In this document: positions 1 through 8,465 of the stretch, in pieces
Layout: each line of letters begins with the position of its first letter
How positions within the stretch are numbered: position 1 is the first letter of the stretch
NCBI RefSeq assembly: GCF_014269025.2
Contig: NZ_CP077094.1
Coordinates: 4,278,001 to 4,342,000 of the forward strand
Origin: Pseudomonas promysalinigenes
GTDB taxonomy: Bacteria > Pseudomonadota > Gammaproteobacteria > Pseudomonadales > Pseudomonadaceae
Reading direction: 5' to 3'
DNA length: 64,000 nt
Notes under the pieces: generated by a model
Seen by the model: only the letters and a program-made list of their open reading frames with translations
What the model was told of the DNA's origin: nothing
The model's database searches: none
Translations under genes and position numbers: made by a program

Positions 1-255
1 CACTGGCATGGCGACCCGTGGGGCTGGACCGATGGCGTGCTCAGCGTGCAGCAGATGCCACTGGGTGAATTCATCGCCGAGCTGGCGCGCTACCGCCCAG
101 GCGTGCTGCGTTGCGCTCCAGAAGTGGCGGGGCTGAAGGTGTCGGGTACCTATCAATTAGGCGACACGCTGCGGATCCTCCAACTGTTGGGGCGCAGCCT
201 GCCGGTGCGCATCGACTTGCGTACGCGTTACTGGGTGAGCGTCGCCGCCGTTTGA
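1..255 (+). CDS. FecR-family anti-sigma factor, C-terminal part (5' truncated)
   Basis: The frame is open from the first base and stops at 255, so only the last 84 residues are present. They begin with a Gly/Trp-rich stretch and continue with residues typical of the C-terminal periplasmic domain of FecR regulators, including a VSGTYQLGD-like strand and an LPVRID segment. FecR proteins sit in the inner membrane, sense the signalling domain of a loaded TonB receptor, and control a FecI-type ECF sigma factor. The next gene, 96 bp downstream on the same strand, is a TonB receptor with such a signalling domain, which fits a fecI-fecR-receptor cassette. The sigma gene would lie left of the window. 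The family call rests on context plus this fragment. Confidence 0.75.
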   Translation, partial: HWHGDPWGWTDGVLSVQQMPLGEFIAELARYRPGVLRCAPEVAGLKVSGTYQLGDTLRILQLLGRSLPVRIDLRTRYWVSVAAV

Positions 256-263
256 ATATTTCT

Positions 264-292
264 GGAAATAAATGAGGTGGAATCTCATTCTC
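264..292 (+). promoter_or_regulatory. Possible FecI-type ECF promoter of the TonB receptor
   Basis: A GGAAAT hexamer at 264-269 resembles the -35 element of fecA-type promoters. It lies in the short gap between fecR and the receptor, followed about 17 bases later by a CATTCTC stretch. This is weak motif evidence supported mainly by the cassette context. Confidence 0.3.
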
Positions 293-350
293 GTTCGGCC
301 TGAAGGGAATAAAGCCCCAACAGCGGTCTACCAACCTTCAGGAGCGCTCC

Positions 351-2840
351 ATGATCCACCCCAGTTTTCCCCGCAATGTGCGGCTGAGCCAAGCTGTGCG
401 CGCTGGCGTGTTCGGCCTTGGCTTGTGCTGCGGCCTGGCTGCTCCGGCAGTAGCCCTGGCGGCGCCTTCGAGCCATAGCCAGCCGCGCGACTGGCACATT
501 GCACCCGGCCCACTGGCAGCGGCACTGGACCAACTGGCCCGCCAAGGCGGGCTGAACCTCTCGTACGATGCCAGCAGCCTGCAAGGCAAGGCCACACAGG
601 GTGTGCAGGGTCGTCATGATGGCGCTCAAGCGCTGTCGATTCTGTTGCAGGGCAGCGATGTTCAGGTGCAACAAGAGGGTGACGGCAGCTTTGTGCTGAC
701 CCCGACAATGGCTGCCGACGGCGCGCTGCAACTGGGAGCCACCAGCATTTCCAGCGCTCGGCTGGGCGAAACGACCGAGCGCAGCGGCTCATACACCACT
801 GGCGCTGTCACCATCGGCAAGACCGCGCAAAGCCTGCGGCAAACGCCACAGTCGGTCACCGTGATCACGCGCCAGCGCCTCGATGACCAGCACATCACCA
901 ACCTCACCCATTTGCTGGAGCAGACACCAGGCGTGGTCGTGAACCTGACCGACAGCGAGCGGGTACAGTACTATTCGCGCGGCTACGCAATCGATGCCAT
1001 CCAGTATGACGGTGCCACGGTGGTACAGGGCAGTGGTGGCGGCTCGTTCATTCAAAGCGACTCAGCCATCATCGACCGGGCCGAGATCCTGCGCGGCGCC
1101 ACTGGCATGATTCGCGGTGCCGGCAACCCTTCGGGCACTGTCAACCTGGTGCGCAAGCGCCCCACCTACCAATACCAGGGCGAAGGCAGCGTCACCTTGG
1201 GCTCGTGGGATGCCCAGCGTTACGTGGCAGACCTCTCCGGCCCGCTGACCGAGACCGGCAATGTGCGTGGCCGAGTGATCGCCGTGCACGATGACAAGGA
1301 CCACTTCCAGGCAGCACGCCAGGAGCGCAAGGAGGTGCTGTACGGCGTGCTGGCTTTCGACCTCAATGACAGCACCACCCTGACCACCGGCCTTGAATGG
1401 ACCAAGCTCGATGCCACCGGGGCCTGGGGCAACCTACCTGCTGACTATGACGGCTCGCCGCTACCGCTGGGCCGCAGCACTTACCTGGGCGCCGACTGGA
1501 ACCGTTGGAACCGCAGCAACCTGCAGACCTTCGCAGAACTCGAGCACCGCTTCGACAACGACTGGAAGCTCAAGCTGATGGCCCAGCGCACCCACTTCGA
1601 GCTGGCCGACAACGGCTTCAAGCAAACCTACCTCAGCCGCGCCACCGGTTCTGCCAACCCGACCAACAACCCTTACCTGATGAACTACCAGGTTACTGAA
1701 GGCGATGGCGGTGAAAGCCTGCAAAACAACCTGAGCGCGACCCTCAACGGGCCGTTCGACCTACTCGGCCGGACCCATGACCTGATGCTGGGCGTGGAGC
1801 GTATCCGCAACGACTCATACGCCTCGGCGACCAATTATGTGCAGTCGGGCGTATTCGACATTCGCCAATGGGACCCGAAAACCAGCCTGGCCAACCCCGA
1901 TATCGACATCCTCGCCCACCCGGTACGCACCCGCACAACCCAGCAAGGCGCCTACGCCACCTGGCGGATTTCGCTGGCCGACCCGCTGACGGCGATCATC
2001 GGTGCACGCAGCAACTGGTATGACTACGAGCAAGAGAACAACACCAGTAGCAATGGCAGCTTCAGCGTCGACAACAAGATCGTGCCCTACGCCGCGCTGA
2101 TTTATGACCTGAACGATAACTTCAGCACCTACGCCAGCTATACCGAAATCTTCAACCCGCAAACCTCCACCGATATCAACGGCTCGGTGCTCGAACCGGT
2201 CGAAGGCCAAGCCTACGAAACCGGCATCAAGGGCGAGTTCTACGACGGGCGCCTGAACGCATCGCTCGCGTTGTTTCGCATCTATCAAGTGGGTAACGCG
2301 ATCGACGACATCGCCAGCGGCCAGCCGTGTGGGGTCAATACCGGCTACTGCAAGATCGCCGCAGGCAAGAACCGTAGCCAAGGCTTCGAACTGGAGATTT
2401 CCGGCGAGGTGCTGCCAGGCTGGAACGTCGCCGGTGGCTACACCTACAACACCACCGAGTACCTGAACGACCCGACCAACCAGGGCAATGCCATCCGCAC
2501 CACTGACCCCAAACGCCTGCTCAAGCTATTCACCAGCTACCGGCTGCCGGGTCAACTCGATGCCTGGACCGTTGGCGGTGGCGTGCAGGCACAGAGTGCG
2601 ATCTATTCAAGGGCGGCCAGCAACGCACGCGGCGTCAACCCCGGCGCCGAGGCTAGCCAGGCGGGTTACGCGGTGTACAACGCCATGGTCAACTATCGCT
2701 TCAACGAGCACTACTCGGTGCAGCTCAATGCCAACAACATCTTCGATAAAAAGTACTACCGCCAGGTAGCGCCGACGCCAACCGGGTATTACTGGGGAGA
2801 CCCGCGCAATGTCTCGGTAACGCTGCGCGGGACATTCTGA
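351..2840 (+). CDS. TonB-dependent siderophore receptor with N-terminal signalling domain
   Basis: 829-residue outer-membrane receptor. A signal peptide (about residues 1-38) is followed by a secretin/TonB short N-terminal (STN) domain (about 45-118, beginning RDWHIAPGPLAAALDQLA), which is the part that talks to a FecR protein. The plug follows (about 155-265, TPQSVTVITRQRLDD) and then the beta barrel, which ends in the C-terminal phenylalanine expected for BamA-dependent assembly. The STN domain and the fecR end just upstream indicate that ligand binding induces its own transcription through an ECF sigma factor. Overall form matches FpvA/FoxA/FiuA-like ferric-hydroxamate or pyoverdine receptors; the ligand cannot be read from the sequence. 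An AGGAG ribosome site lies 6 bases before the ATG. Confidence 0.93.
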   Translation: MIHPSFPRNVRLSQAVRAGVFGLGLCCGLAAPAVALAAPSSHSQPRDWHIAPGPLAAALDQLARQGGLNLSYDASSLQGKATQGVQGRHDGAQALSILLQGSDVQVQQEGDGSFVLTPTMAADGALQLGATSISSARLGETTERSGSYTTGAVTIGKTAQSLRQTPQSVTVITRQRLDDQHITNLTHLLEQTPGVVVNLTDSERVQYYSRGYAIDAIQYDGATVVQGSGGGSFIQSDSAIIDRAEILRGATGMIRGAGNPSGTVNLVRKRPTYQYQGEGSVTLGSWDAQRYVADLSGPLTETGNVRGRVIAVHDDKDHFQAARQERKEVLYGVLAFDLNDSTTLTTGLEWTKLDATGAWGNLPADYDGSPLPLGRSTYLGADWNRWNRSNLQTFAELEHRFDNDWKLKLMAQRTHFELADNGFKQTYLSRATGSANPTNNPYLMNYQVTEGDGGESLQNNLSATLNGPFDLLGRTHDLMLGVERIRNDSYASATNYVQSGVFDIRQWDPKTSLANPDIDILAHPVRTRTTQQGAYATWRISLADPLTAIIGARSNWYDYEQENNTSSNGSFSVDNKIVPYAALIYDLNDNFSTYASYTEIFNPQTSTDINGSVLEPVEGQAYETGIKGEFYDGRLNASLALFRIYQVGNAIDDIASGQPCGVNTGYCKIAAGKNRSQGFELEISGEVLPGWNVAGGYTYNTTEYLNDPTNQGNAIRTTDPKRLLKLFTSYRLPGQLDAWTVGGGVQAQSAIYSRAASNARGVNPGAEASQAGYAVYNAMVNYRFNEHYSVQLNANNIFDKKYYRQVAPTPTGYYWGDPRNVSVTLRGTF

Positions 2841-2858
2841 TTAGCGACGTGGGCCCCG

Positions 2859-2880
2859 ATCCACCCGCGAACAGGCCGGC
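2859..2880. repeat. Partial REP-like element
   Basis: The ATCCACCCGCGAACAGGCCGG-type stretch after the receptor stop resembles one arm of the P. putida REP palindrome (GGCC...TTCGCGGGT). It lies between two convergent genes. Only one degenerate arm is visible. Confidence 0.3.
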
Positions 2881-2898
2881 CCTGGCCACCCGCCAAAC

Positions 2899-4059
2899 TC
2901 AATCGGCCAGCGCTCGCATTTTGCCTGCCCGGCGCCAGGACTGCCGGGCAAAGCACACGAACAACCCTGCCATCAGCGCCAGCGCCATAGGCAGACCATG
3001 GGGTGCGACACCCATCGCCGCCCCGCTCACCAGCGGCCCGATCAGGCTGCCGACGCCCCACAACAGGCCCACGCTGGCGTTGGCCGTGACCAGGTCCTGG
3101 CCCTTGAAGCGCTGGCCGATCAGCACCAGCGCCAAGGTGTAGATACCACCGGCCACCGCGCCTAGCAGCACCAGCATTGGCCACAGCAGCCAGGTCACCT
3201 GCAGCAGCCACGGCAAGGCGATACCGATGGCCATCGCCACCAGCCCGCATAGCAAATGCAGCCCCGTGCGCTCTACGCGGTCGGCCAACCAGCCCAACGG
3301 CAGCTGGAACACCATGTCTGCGGCGAACACCACCGTCACCATCAGTGCTGCCACAGCCACGGCAAAGCCATGACTGGTGGCATACACCGGCAGCAGCGAC
3401 AGCACCACGGCATCGAAGAACGAAAAAAACAGCACCGCTACGCACAACGCTGGCGCCACGCGGAAGAAGCCCATCAGGCCGAAGCTTTTCTCGTCATCAT
3501 CGCCATGCTCGACGTGATCGTTGGGTACTGTCAGCACGATACATAGCAAAGCCAGGCCGTAACCTAGGGTGACCACACCGATGATCCAAGGGCTATCGGC
3601 GCCAAGCAGCGCGATCAGTGCAGGGCCAAGGACCTGGAAGCCCGTGAAACTGGTGGCGTAAAGCGCCATGATCTTGCCACGGTTGTGATCCGGGCACAGT
3701 TCGTTGACCCAGGACTCCCCGAGGATGATCGCAATGCCCATGCCGATGCCCAGCCCCAGACGCAGCAGGGCCAGCAGCCACAGCGAATCGAAGGCCGAAT
3801 CGAGCAACGCGACGCTTACCGTGCAAAGGCTAAAGCACAACAGGTAGATAGTGCGCCGGGTCAGGTGCCGGCAGCAGGCATCGACCAAGAACGCCGAAAA
3901 CATCATGCCTGCGGCCGGAATGGCCGAGATGATGCCAATTTCAAGGGTGCCAGCACCGGCTTCGTGCAAGCGCAACGACACCAGCGGCAGGCTGGCTCCC
4001 AGGCTGAAGCCCACCACCGACACGGCGAACAGAAGGCCCGCCAGCAAACGCATGTTCAT
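2899..4059 (-). CDS. MFS transporter, YcaD-like
   Basis: 386-residue hydrophobic protein with about 12 predicted membrane segments and the major facilitator fold. The first half carries GESWVNE followed by RGKIMALYATSF, which resembles YcaD-type MFS proteins. The frame stays open to 4227, but the upstream residues are not membrane-like. The ATG at 4059 is preceded by GGAG (minus strand) at good spacing and begins a typical first membrane helix, so it is preferred. An in-frame ATG also exists at 4053. It is convergent with the TonB receptor. Substrate unknown. Confidence 0.85.
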   Translation of the reverse strand: MNMRLLAGLLFAVSVVGFSLGASLPLVSLRLHEAGAGTLEIGIISAIPAAGMMFSAFLVDACCRHLTRRTIYLLCFSLCTVSVALLDSAFDSLWLLALLRLGLGIGMGIAIILGESWVNELCPDHNRGKIMALYATSFTGFQVLGPALIALLGADSPWIIGVVTLGYGLALLCIVLTVPNDHVEHGDDDEKSFGLMGFFRVAPALCVAVLFFSFFDAVVLSLLPVYATSHGFAVAVAALMVTVVFAADMVFQLPLGWLADRVERTGLHLLCGLVAMAIGIALPWLLQVTWLLWPMLVLLGAVAGGIYTLALVLIGQRFKGQDLVTANASVGLLWGVGSLIGPLVSGAAMGVAPHGLPMALALMAGLFVCFARQSWRRAGKMRALAD

Positions 4060-4391
4060 GTACCACTCCAGGCAAAACCGAAAAGACGTGCAGATACAGG
4101 CGCCCCAACGCGCACCGGGACGGTGAACGGGGCAAGGGCGCAGGGTCAGATCAGGGCTGGGTGTGGCGAGAAGGTAAAGGCGAACAGCACGCTGCGGCGA
4201 CGCTTGAGCACCGTATCGCTCGGCCACGCACGACGCATGGCCTCAAGCGCAGGCTGGCGAGCGTGTGGGAGGGATTGGCTACGGCGCATTGCGATGGCTA
4301 CTACGCAGGTGGGTGAAATGAAAGACGGCACTCTAGGCCAAGGCAGGCTGAGCCGTCAATTGCTTGGGGCCTCAGCGAGGCCCCAGCTAAC
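4060..4391. other. Gene-free interval between two MFS genes
   Basis: About 330 bases with no supportable gene on either strand. It holds the upstream region of the YcaD-like gene and, at the left end of fsr, a GC-rich hairpin listed separately. No operator or repeat was recognised. Confidence 0.5.
4362..4387 (-). terminator. Hairpin downstream of fsr
   Basis: Arms GCTTGGGGCCTC (4362-4373) and GAGGCCCCAGC (4377-4387) form a GC-rich stem just after the fsr stop on the minus strand. There is no clear T tract, so its role as a terminator is only likely. Confidence 0.4.
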
Positions 4392-5609
4392 TCAACGCTT
4401 GCTGGTAGACGGCAGGAACACTGCCAGCAGGCCGAACAACGGCAGGTACGAGCACAAGCCATACACGTATTCGATCCCGCGCCAATCGGCCAGGTAGCCC
4501 AGCAGCGCGGCACCGATGCCGCCAAAGCCGAACATCAGCCCGAAGAACACCCCGGCAATCATGCCCACACTGCCCGGCACCAGTTCCTGGGCATAGACCA
4601 CGATGGCCGAGAACGCCGATGCGAGGATGAAACCGATCACCACGCTCAGTACCGTAGTCCAGAACAGGTCGGCATACGGCAGCACCAGGGTGAACGGCGC
4701 CACGCCCAGGATCGAGAACCAGATCACCGCTTTGCGCCCGATTCGGTCACCGATCGGCCCGCCGAAGAACGTACCTGCGGCTACCGCGCCGAGGAAAAGG
4801 AATAGATGCAACTGCGAGCTTGCCACCGAAAGGTCGAACTTTTCGATCAGGTAGAAGGTGAAATAGCTGGTGAAGCTGGCCATGTAGAAGTACTTGGAAA
4901 ACACCAGTAACCCCAGCACGATCAGCGCCGCAACTACTCGCCCACGGGAAATGCCATGGCTGGCCTGCACTGTTTTGCGGGCCTTGGCCTGGTTCAAGTG
5001 TTCCATGTACCAACGGCGCAGCATCAGGGTCACGGCGAAGAAAAACAGTGCTGCCACGCCGAACCAGGCTACGTGGGTCTGGCCGAAGGGAATGACGATG
5101 GCCGCTGCCAGCAGCGGGCCAAAGGCAGAGCCGGTGTTGCCGCCTACCTGGAAGGTCGATTGTGCCAAGCCAAAACGGCCACCTGAAGCCAGCCTGGCGA
5201 TACGTGACGTTTCCGGATGGAAGGTGGAAGACCCGATACCGACCAGCGCCGATGCCAGCAGAATCATCGGGAAGCTACCAACGAACGCCAGCATGACGAT
5301 GCCGACCAAGGTGCACAGGGTGCCCAGCGGCAGCAAGTTGGGCGTGGGCCTGCGGTCGGTGAAGAAACCCACCCACGGCTGCAATAGCGAAGCTGTGATC
5401 TGGAACGTCAAGGTGATCATGCCAATCTGCGCAAAACTCAGATCGTAGTTGGCCTTTAGCATCGGATAGATCGCTGGCAGCACTGACTGGATAAGGTCAT
5501 TGATCAGGTGCGCCAGCGCGCAGAAACCGATGATACGCATCACCAGTGTATTGGCCGGGTTCGCCGAACCCGTGCCAGCGCTGGCATTTGAGGTGCTGCT
5601 GGTAGCCAT
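4392..5609 (-). CDS. fsr: MFS efflux transporter, fosmidomycin-resistance (Fsr) family
   Basis: 405-residue, 12-helix MFS protein. After a Ser/Ala-rich cytoplasmic N-terminus it shows HLINDLIQSVLPAIYP (about 34-49), PWVGFFTDRRPTP (about 78-90) and GIGSSTFHPETSRIAR (about 124-139). These features are characteristic of the Fsr family, inner-membrane drug:proton antiporters that export fosmidomycin and related compounds. Length matches the family. The gene stands alone, and about 250 bases separate it from the divergent tRNA-Met. The natural substrate in this organism is not known from sequence. Confidence 0.88.
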   Translation of the reverse strand: MATSSTSNASAGTGSANPANTLVMRIIGFCALAHLINDLIQSVLPAIYPMLKANYDLSFAQIGMITLTFQITASLLQPWVGFFTDRRPTPNLLPLGTLCTLVGIVMLAFVGSFPMILLASALVGIGSSTFHPETSRIARLASGGRFGLAQSTFQVGGNTGSAFGPLLAAAIVIPFGQTHVAWFGVAALFFFAVTLMLRRWYMEHLNQAKARKTVQASHGISRGRVVAALIVLGLLVFSKYFYMASFTSYFTFYLIEKFDLSVASSQLHLFLFLGAVAAGTFFGGPIGDRIGRKAVIWFSILGVAPFTLVLPYADLFWTTVLSVVIGFILASAFSAIVVYAQELVPGSVGMIAGVFFGLMFGFGGIGAALLGYLADWRGIEYVYGLCSYLPLFGLLAVFLPSTSKR

Positions 5610-5822
5610 GAGCGGTCATTCCGTGGGCAGGTTCAAAGCCTGATTATCAGGAATTGAATAGATACATAGCTACCTTTTTATCCAGGCGCTAGCCACGCAT
5701 TCAAACCACAACGCCCCTACAACAGCCTCCGCGTAACGGTTGGCACGGTGGCGATTCATTCACAAGAATCGGATGCGGACGCTAAGTTTTTGAAAGCGTG
5801 CAATTTTTTTTCGAAATGAGTG

Positions 5823-5851
5823 TTGACACGAGGCCGGCACACGGGAATAAT
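5823..5851 (+). promoter_or_regulatory. Sigma-70 promoter of tRNA-Met
   Basis: A perfect -35 hexamer TTGACA (5823-5828) is followed after exactly 17 bases by AATAAT (5846-5851), a close match to the -10 consensus. The tRNA begins 11 bases later. A GC-rich stretch resembling a discriminator lies between the -10 and the tRNA. Confidence 0.8.
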
Positions 5852-5861
5852 GCGCCCCATC

Positions 5862-5938
5862 GGCTACATAGCTCAGTTGGTTAGAGCATAGCATTCATAA
5901 TGCTGGGGTCCGGGGTTCAAGTCCCTGTGTAGCCACCA
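5862..5938 (+). tRNA. tRNA-Met (anticodon CAT)
   Basis: 77-nt cloverleaf. The acceptor stem GGCTACA pairs with TGTAGCC, the D arm is GCTC/GAGC, the anticodon CAT sits in the loop of a GCATT...AATGC stem, and a T arm with GGTTCAAGTCC precedes the encoded ACCA tail. The 1-72 pair is G-C, so it is an elongator Met tRNA (or an Ile tRNA with a modified CAU anticodon) rather than the initiator. Confidence 0.93.
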
Positions 5939-5946
5939 AACAAGTC

Positions 5947-5980
5947 AAAGGGCTTACCGCAAGGTAGGCCCTTTTTCTTT
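5947..5980 (+). terminator. Rho-independent terminator of tRNA-Met
   Basis: Stem AAAGGGCTTACC / GGTAGGCCCTTT with loop GCAA, followed by a run of T, starting 9 bases after the tRNA. Confidence 0.85.
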
Positions 5981-6066
5981 GCCTGTCGAAAAGCTCAAGG
6001 CAAGCTAGGCTGCTCCGGCCAGGCGCCGGTGAACCCGTTGTACCCACTGGGCGACGCACCCTACCC

Positions 6067-6651
6067 TTACCTGGGCTTGCTGCAAAATGACGAACCCGCG
6101 CTGCCATCACCGCCCCATGTGCGGTAGCCGGCAGTATCGATGTGGATACGTCCACTCGGGTAGCGTCCCAACCCCATGTTCCAGGCTTGGCCATGTTGCT
6201 GCCAGAAGCGGCAAAGCGGATTGGGGTCGGCCCATGCCGGCAGCAGGACATCCACCGCGAAGGCACGGGTATGGGCGCTGCCCACAGCCCCACCAGCGCA
6301 GCGATTGAGCCCAGGATCACGGTAGGCCGAAACCACCTCGAATGGGCCCAGCACCTTCTGATCGCCCAGGGCCTGAAGCAGCGACAGCGTGGAACGCACA
6401 GCTGGCCAGTTACTTGCTGGAGGCACCGCGAAGGGCGAGGCTCGGCACAGTTTCCAGTCCGAGGCCGAGCGCAGCAGTTGGTGAATGGGCACTATGCCGT
6501 AGAGGCGAGCGTTCACCAGCATCTCGCGAAACGGCCGGGTCTGATGGTCACCTGCCCACTGCGCGAACATCCAAACATCGCGCTCGTCAGCCAGCGCCAA
6601 GGCGCTCGATAACACACTCGCAGCCATTACCAGCGCGCTCGCTCTTCTCAT
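6067..6651 (-). CDS. Secreted peptidase M15-family protein
   Basis: 194 residues with a signal peptide (MRRASALVMAASVLSSALALA). The C-terminal half contains SAYRDPGLNRCAGGAVGSAH...DV (about residues 117-145) and GRIHIDT (about 171-177). These are the spaced His/Asp/His zinc ligands of the M15 D-Ala-D-Ala carboxypeptidase/peptidase fold (M15_3 type), so a periplasmic peptidoglycan role is likely. The open frame runs to 6816, but the ATG at 6651 starts a clean signal peptide with a GGGAG site upstream. It is divergent from the next gene, with only 67 bases between them. Confidence 0.8.
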   Translation of the reverse strand: MRRASALVMAASVLSSALALADERDVWMFAQWAGDHQTRPFREMLVNARLYGIVPIHQLLRSASDWKLCRASPFAVPPASNWPAVRSTLSLLQALGDQKVLGPFEVVSAYRDPGLNRCAGGAVGSAHTRAFAVDVLLPAWADPNPLCRFWQQHGQAWNMGLGRYPSGRIHIDTAGYRTWGGDGSAGSSFCSKPR

Positions 6652-6718
6652 TTCCAGGCTCCCTGCAGCAGTATGAGCACCGCCGCCCATTCGGGCGGCC
6701 ACTGACAAGGAGTTAAGC

Positions 6719-7876
6719 ATGCACAAGATTGCCTTATCGAGCCTCGCCGCCCTCGCCTTCAGCGGCCTGGCCCTGGCCGATGCACAGATAGACCTGGGCG
6801 ATACCCAGCGCGCCACCCGCCTGTTTGCCTACCCCAACAACTGCCATGTGATCTGTTACCGGGATTGGACGCTGGAACAGACCGTGGAGCATTACTTGAC
6901 CCAGAGCGTCCGTCGCGACGGCTATGCCAATGCCAACGTGCAAGTCAGCCGCGACAACAACCACCTGTATGCCAACATCAGCGACGTGCCCAGCGACTAT
7001 GCCGAGCCGCTGCGCAAGCTGCTGGACAGTGGCGAGCTGGCCTATGACGGGGCCACTCGACTGAACAAGGACGGTAAATGGTCCTATGACTGGTACCTGT
7101 TCCTACCATTGGGGATGGCACTGCAGAACCGCCGCAGCATCGAACTGTTGCACTTCCCGCCCGATTATTCGCTGACCCAAGCCCAAGATTACCTGCGCTC
7201 CAATACCACTGACCGCTGGGCCCAATTGCTGACCTTCAACGGCGTGGACGCCAGCCAGACCCCGGCCTACCAGACCATCATCGACATCGCCCCCATTGCC
7301 GCGCCCGCCAGCGCGGGTGATGCCCTGACAGGCACCTACGGCTACTTCAAGGATTATCAGCTGCGCATGGTCCGCGAGATGACCGTGCAAAGCGCCGCCA
7401 ACCCGCTGCCAATGGTCGCCTTCGGCGCACCGGTGCGTAGCTGGATCCAGCAGCAATACGGCCCCCAGGTGGGTGTGCTGGGGCTGGTCAGCATCAGCCC
7501 GCAGGACGGGGCCAAGGTGCCGGTACTGGGCGCCAACCACCCGAGCGCGATCTGGTACGCGGCGAACAAGGACAGCCATGGCGGCAACCAGGATGCGGCT
7601 GATGCCGCCGGTTTGAAGATGATGGGCCAGGATTTGACGGCCGCCTGCTGGCAGGCAGGGATGGGGCGCAACCTTCAGGCCGAACCGAAGATGACCCTTG
7701 ATGCCTGCTCGAACAAATGGCAGGTGACCCAGAAAAAACAGACGTGTGAACTGTTCTTCCGCACGGTGCGCAACTACACGCCAGAGCAGGCGGCAGCGAA
7801 GTGCAACACCGGGGAAATGACCAGAAGCCTGCGCGACCTGAGCAAGCCGGTCGATGTCTTGCCGCAGGAGCTTTGA
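6719..7876 (+). CDS. Conserved secreted protein of unknown function
   Basis: 385 residues starting with a clear signal peptide (about 1-20, ending ALADAQ). The mature part is soluble-looking. It has cysteines at CHVIC near the N-terminus and three or four more near the C-terminus that could form disulfides. I recognise no catalytic motif. AAGGAG precedes the ATG by 5 bases. It shares a short divergent promoter region with the M15-type peptidase, which hints at a common envelope role, but no function can be assigned. Confidence 0.75.
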   Translation: MHKIALSSLAALAFSGLALADAQIDLGDTQRATRLFAYPNNCHVICYRDWTLEQTVEHYLTQSVRRDGYANANVQVSRDNNHLYANISDVPSDYAEPLRKLLDSGELAYDGATRLNKDGKWSYDWYLFLPLGMALQNRRSIELLHFPPDYSLTQAQDYLRSNTTDRWAQLLTFNGVDASQTPAYQTIIDIAPIAAPASAGDALTGTYGYFKDYQLRMVREMTVQSAANPLPMVAFGAPVRSWIQQQYGPQVGVLGLVSISPQDGAKVPVLGANHPSAIWYAANKDSHGGNQDAADAAGLKMMGQDLTAACWQAGMGRNLQAEPKMTLDACSNKWQVTQKKQTCELFFRTVRNYTPEQAAAKCNTGEMTRSLRDLSKPVDVLPQEL

Positions 7877-7885
7877 TCGACGCAT

Positions 7886-8003
7886 CGGCCCCTTCGCGGG
7901 TAAACCCACAAGGACTGCATTGGCTTCAAAGCTGCTGCAGGCCTTGTGGGTAGGCTGGCGCAGGCCCTATAGGTGCGAGTGTACCCGCGAAAAAGCCTCG
8001 AAG
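7886..8003. repeat. Inverted pair of P. putida-type REP elements
   Basis: One REP arm (CGGCCCCTTCGCGGGTAAACC, 7886-7906) faces an inverted, more degenerate copy (GTGTACCCGCGAAAAAGCC, 7980-7998). The DNA between them also contains CCCACAAGG/CCTTGTGGG as a nested inverted repeat, so the unit can fold into a long hairpin. It fills the gap between two convergent genes. Confidence 0.75.
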
Positions 8004-8009
8004 GCCTGC

Positions 8010-8465
8010 TCAGTCTTCGAGCAAGGTACAGGCCATCACCAGCGCATCCTCACGCCCACCGGCAATCGGGTAGTAGTCACGGCGCCGGCCAATCTCGTTG
8101 AAACCATACCGCTCATACAGGCGGTAGGCCGACTGATTACTGGCCCGTACCTCGAGGAAGCACTCACGCCCATTGAGCTGATAAGCCCGGGACATGAGAT
8201 GCTCGAGCAGCCTCAGCCCAAGACCGCAGCCTTGGTTCTCGGGCTTCACGGTGATATTGAGCAGGTGCGCCTCATCGATGATCACGTTGATCACGCCATG
8301 CCCAACCTGCTGTTGCCCGACGAACATCAGCCAAATTTCGTAGGATTTGAGTGCATCGAGGAAGATGCCCCGCGTCCAGGGGTGGCTGAATGCGGCATAT
8401 TCGATCTTCAGCACGGCATCCAGATCCGCCTCGGTCATCGGGCGGAAGCTGATCGAGTCACTCAT
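8010..8465 (-). CDS. rimI: Ribosomal protein S18 alanine N-acetyltransferase
   Basis: 151-residue GNAT acetyltransferase that acetylates the N-terminal alanine of S18. It begins MSDSISFRPMTEADLDAVLKIE; the acetyl-CoA binding loop is NQGCGLGLRLLEHLM (about 77-91), and LEVRASNQSAYRLYERYGF (about 103-121) is the classic RimI C-terminal motif. Its ATG overlaps the stop of the upstream gene by 4 bases (ATGA), implying translational coupling. Length is as expected. Confidence 0.92.
   Translation of the reverse strand: MSDSISFRPMTEADLDAVLKIEYAAFSHPWTRGIFLDALKSYEIWLMFVGQQQVGHGVINVIIDEAHLLNITVKPENQGCGLGLRLLEHLMSRAYQLNGRECFLEVRASNQSAYRLYERYGFNEIGRRRDYYPIAGGREDALVMACTLLED

Noticed and set aside
269..294. 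PvdS/FpvI-type box (TAAAT...CGT) upstream of the TonB receptor
   Set aside because: The spacing is 18 bases rather than the usual 15-17, and a fecA-like -35 fits the FecR context better.
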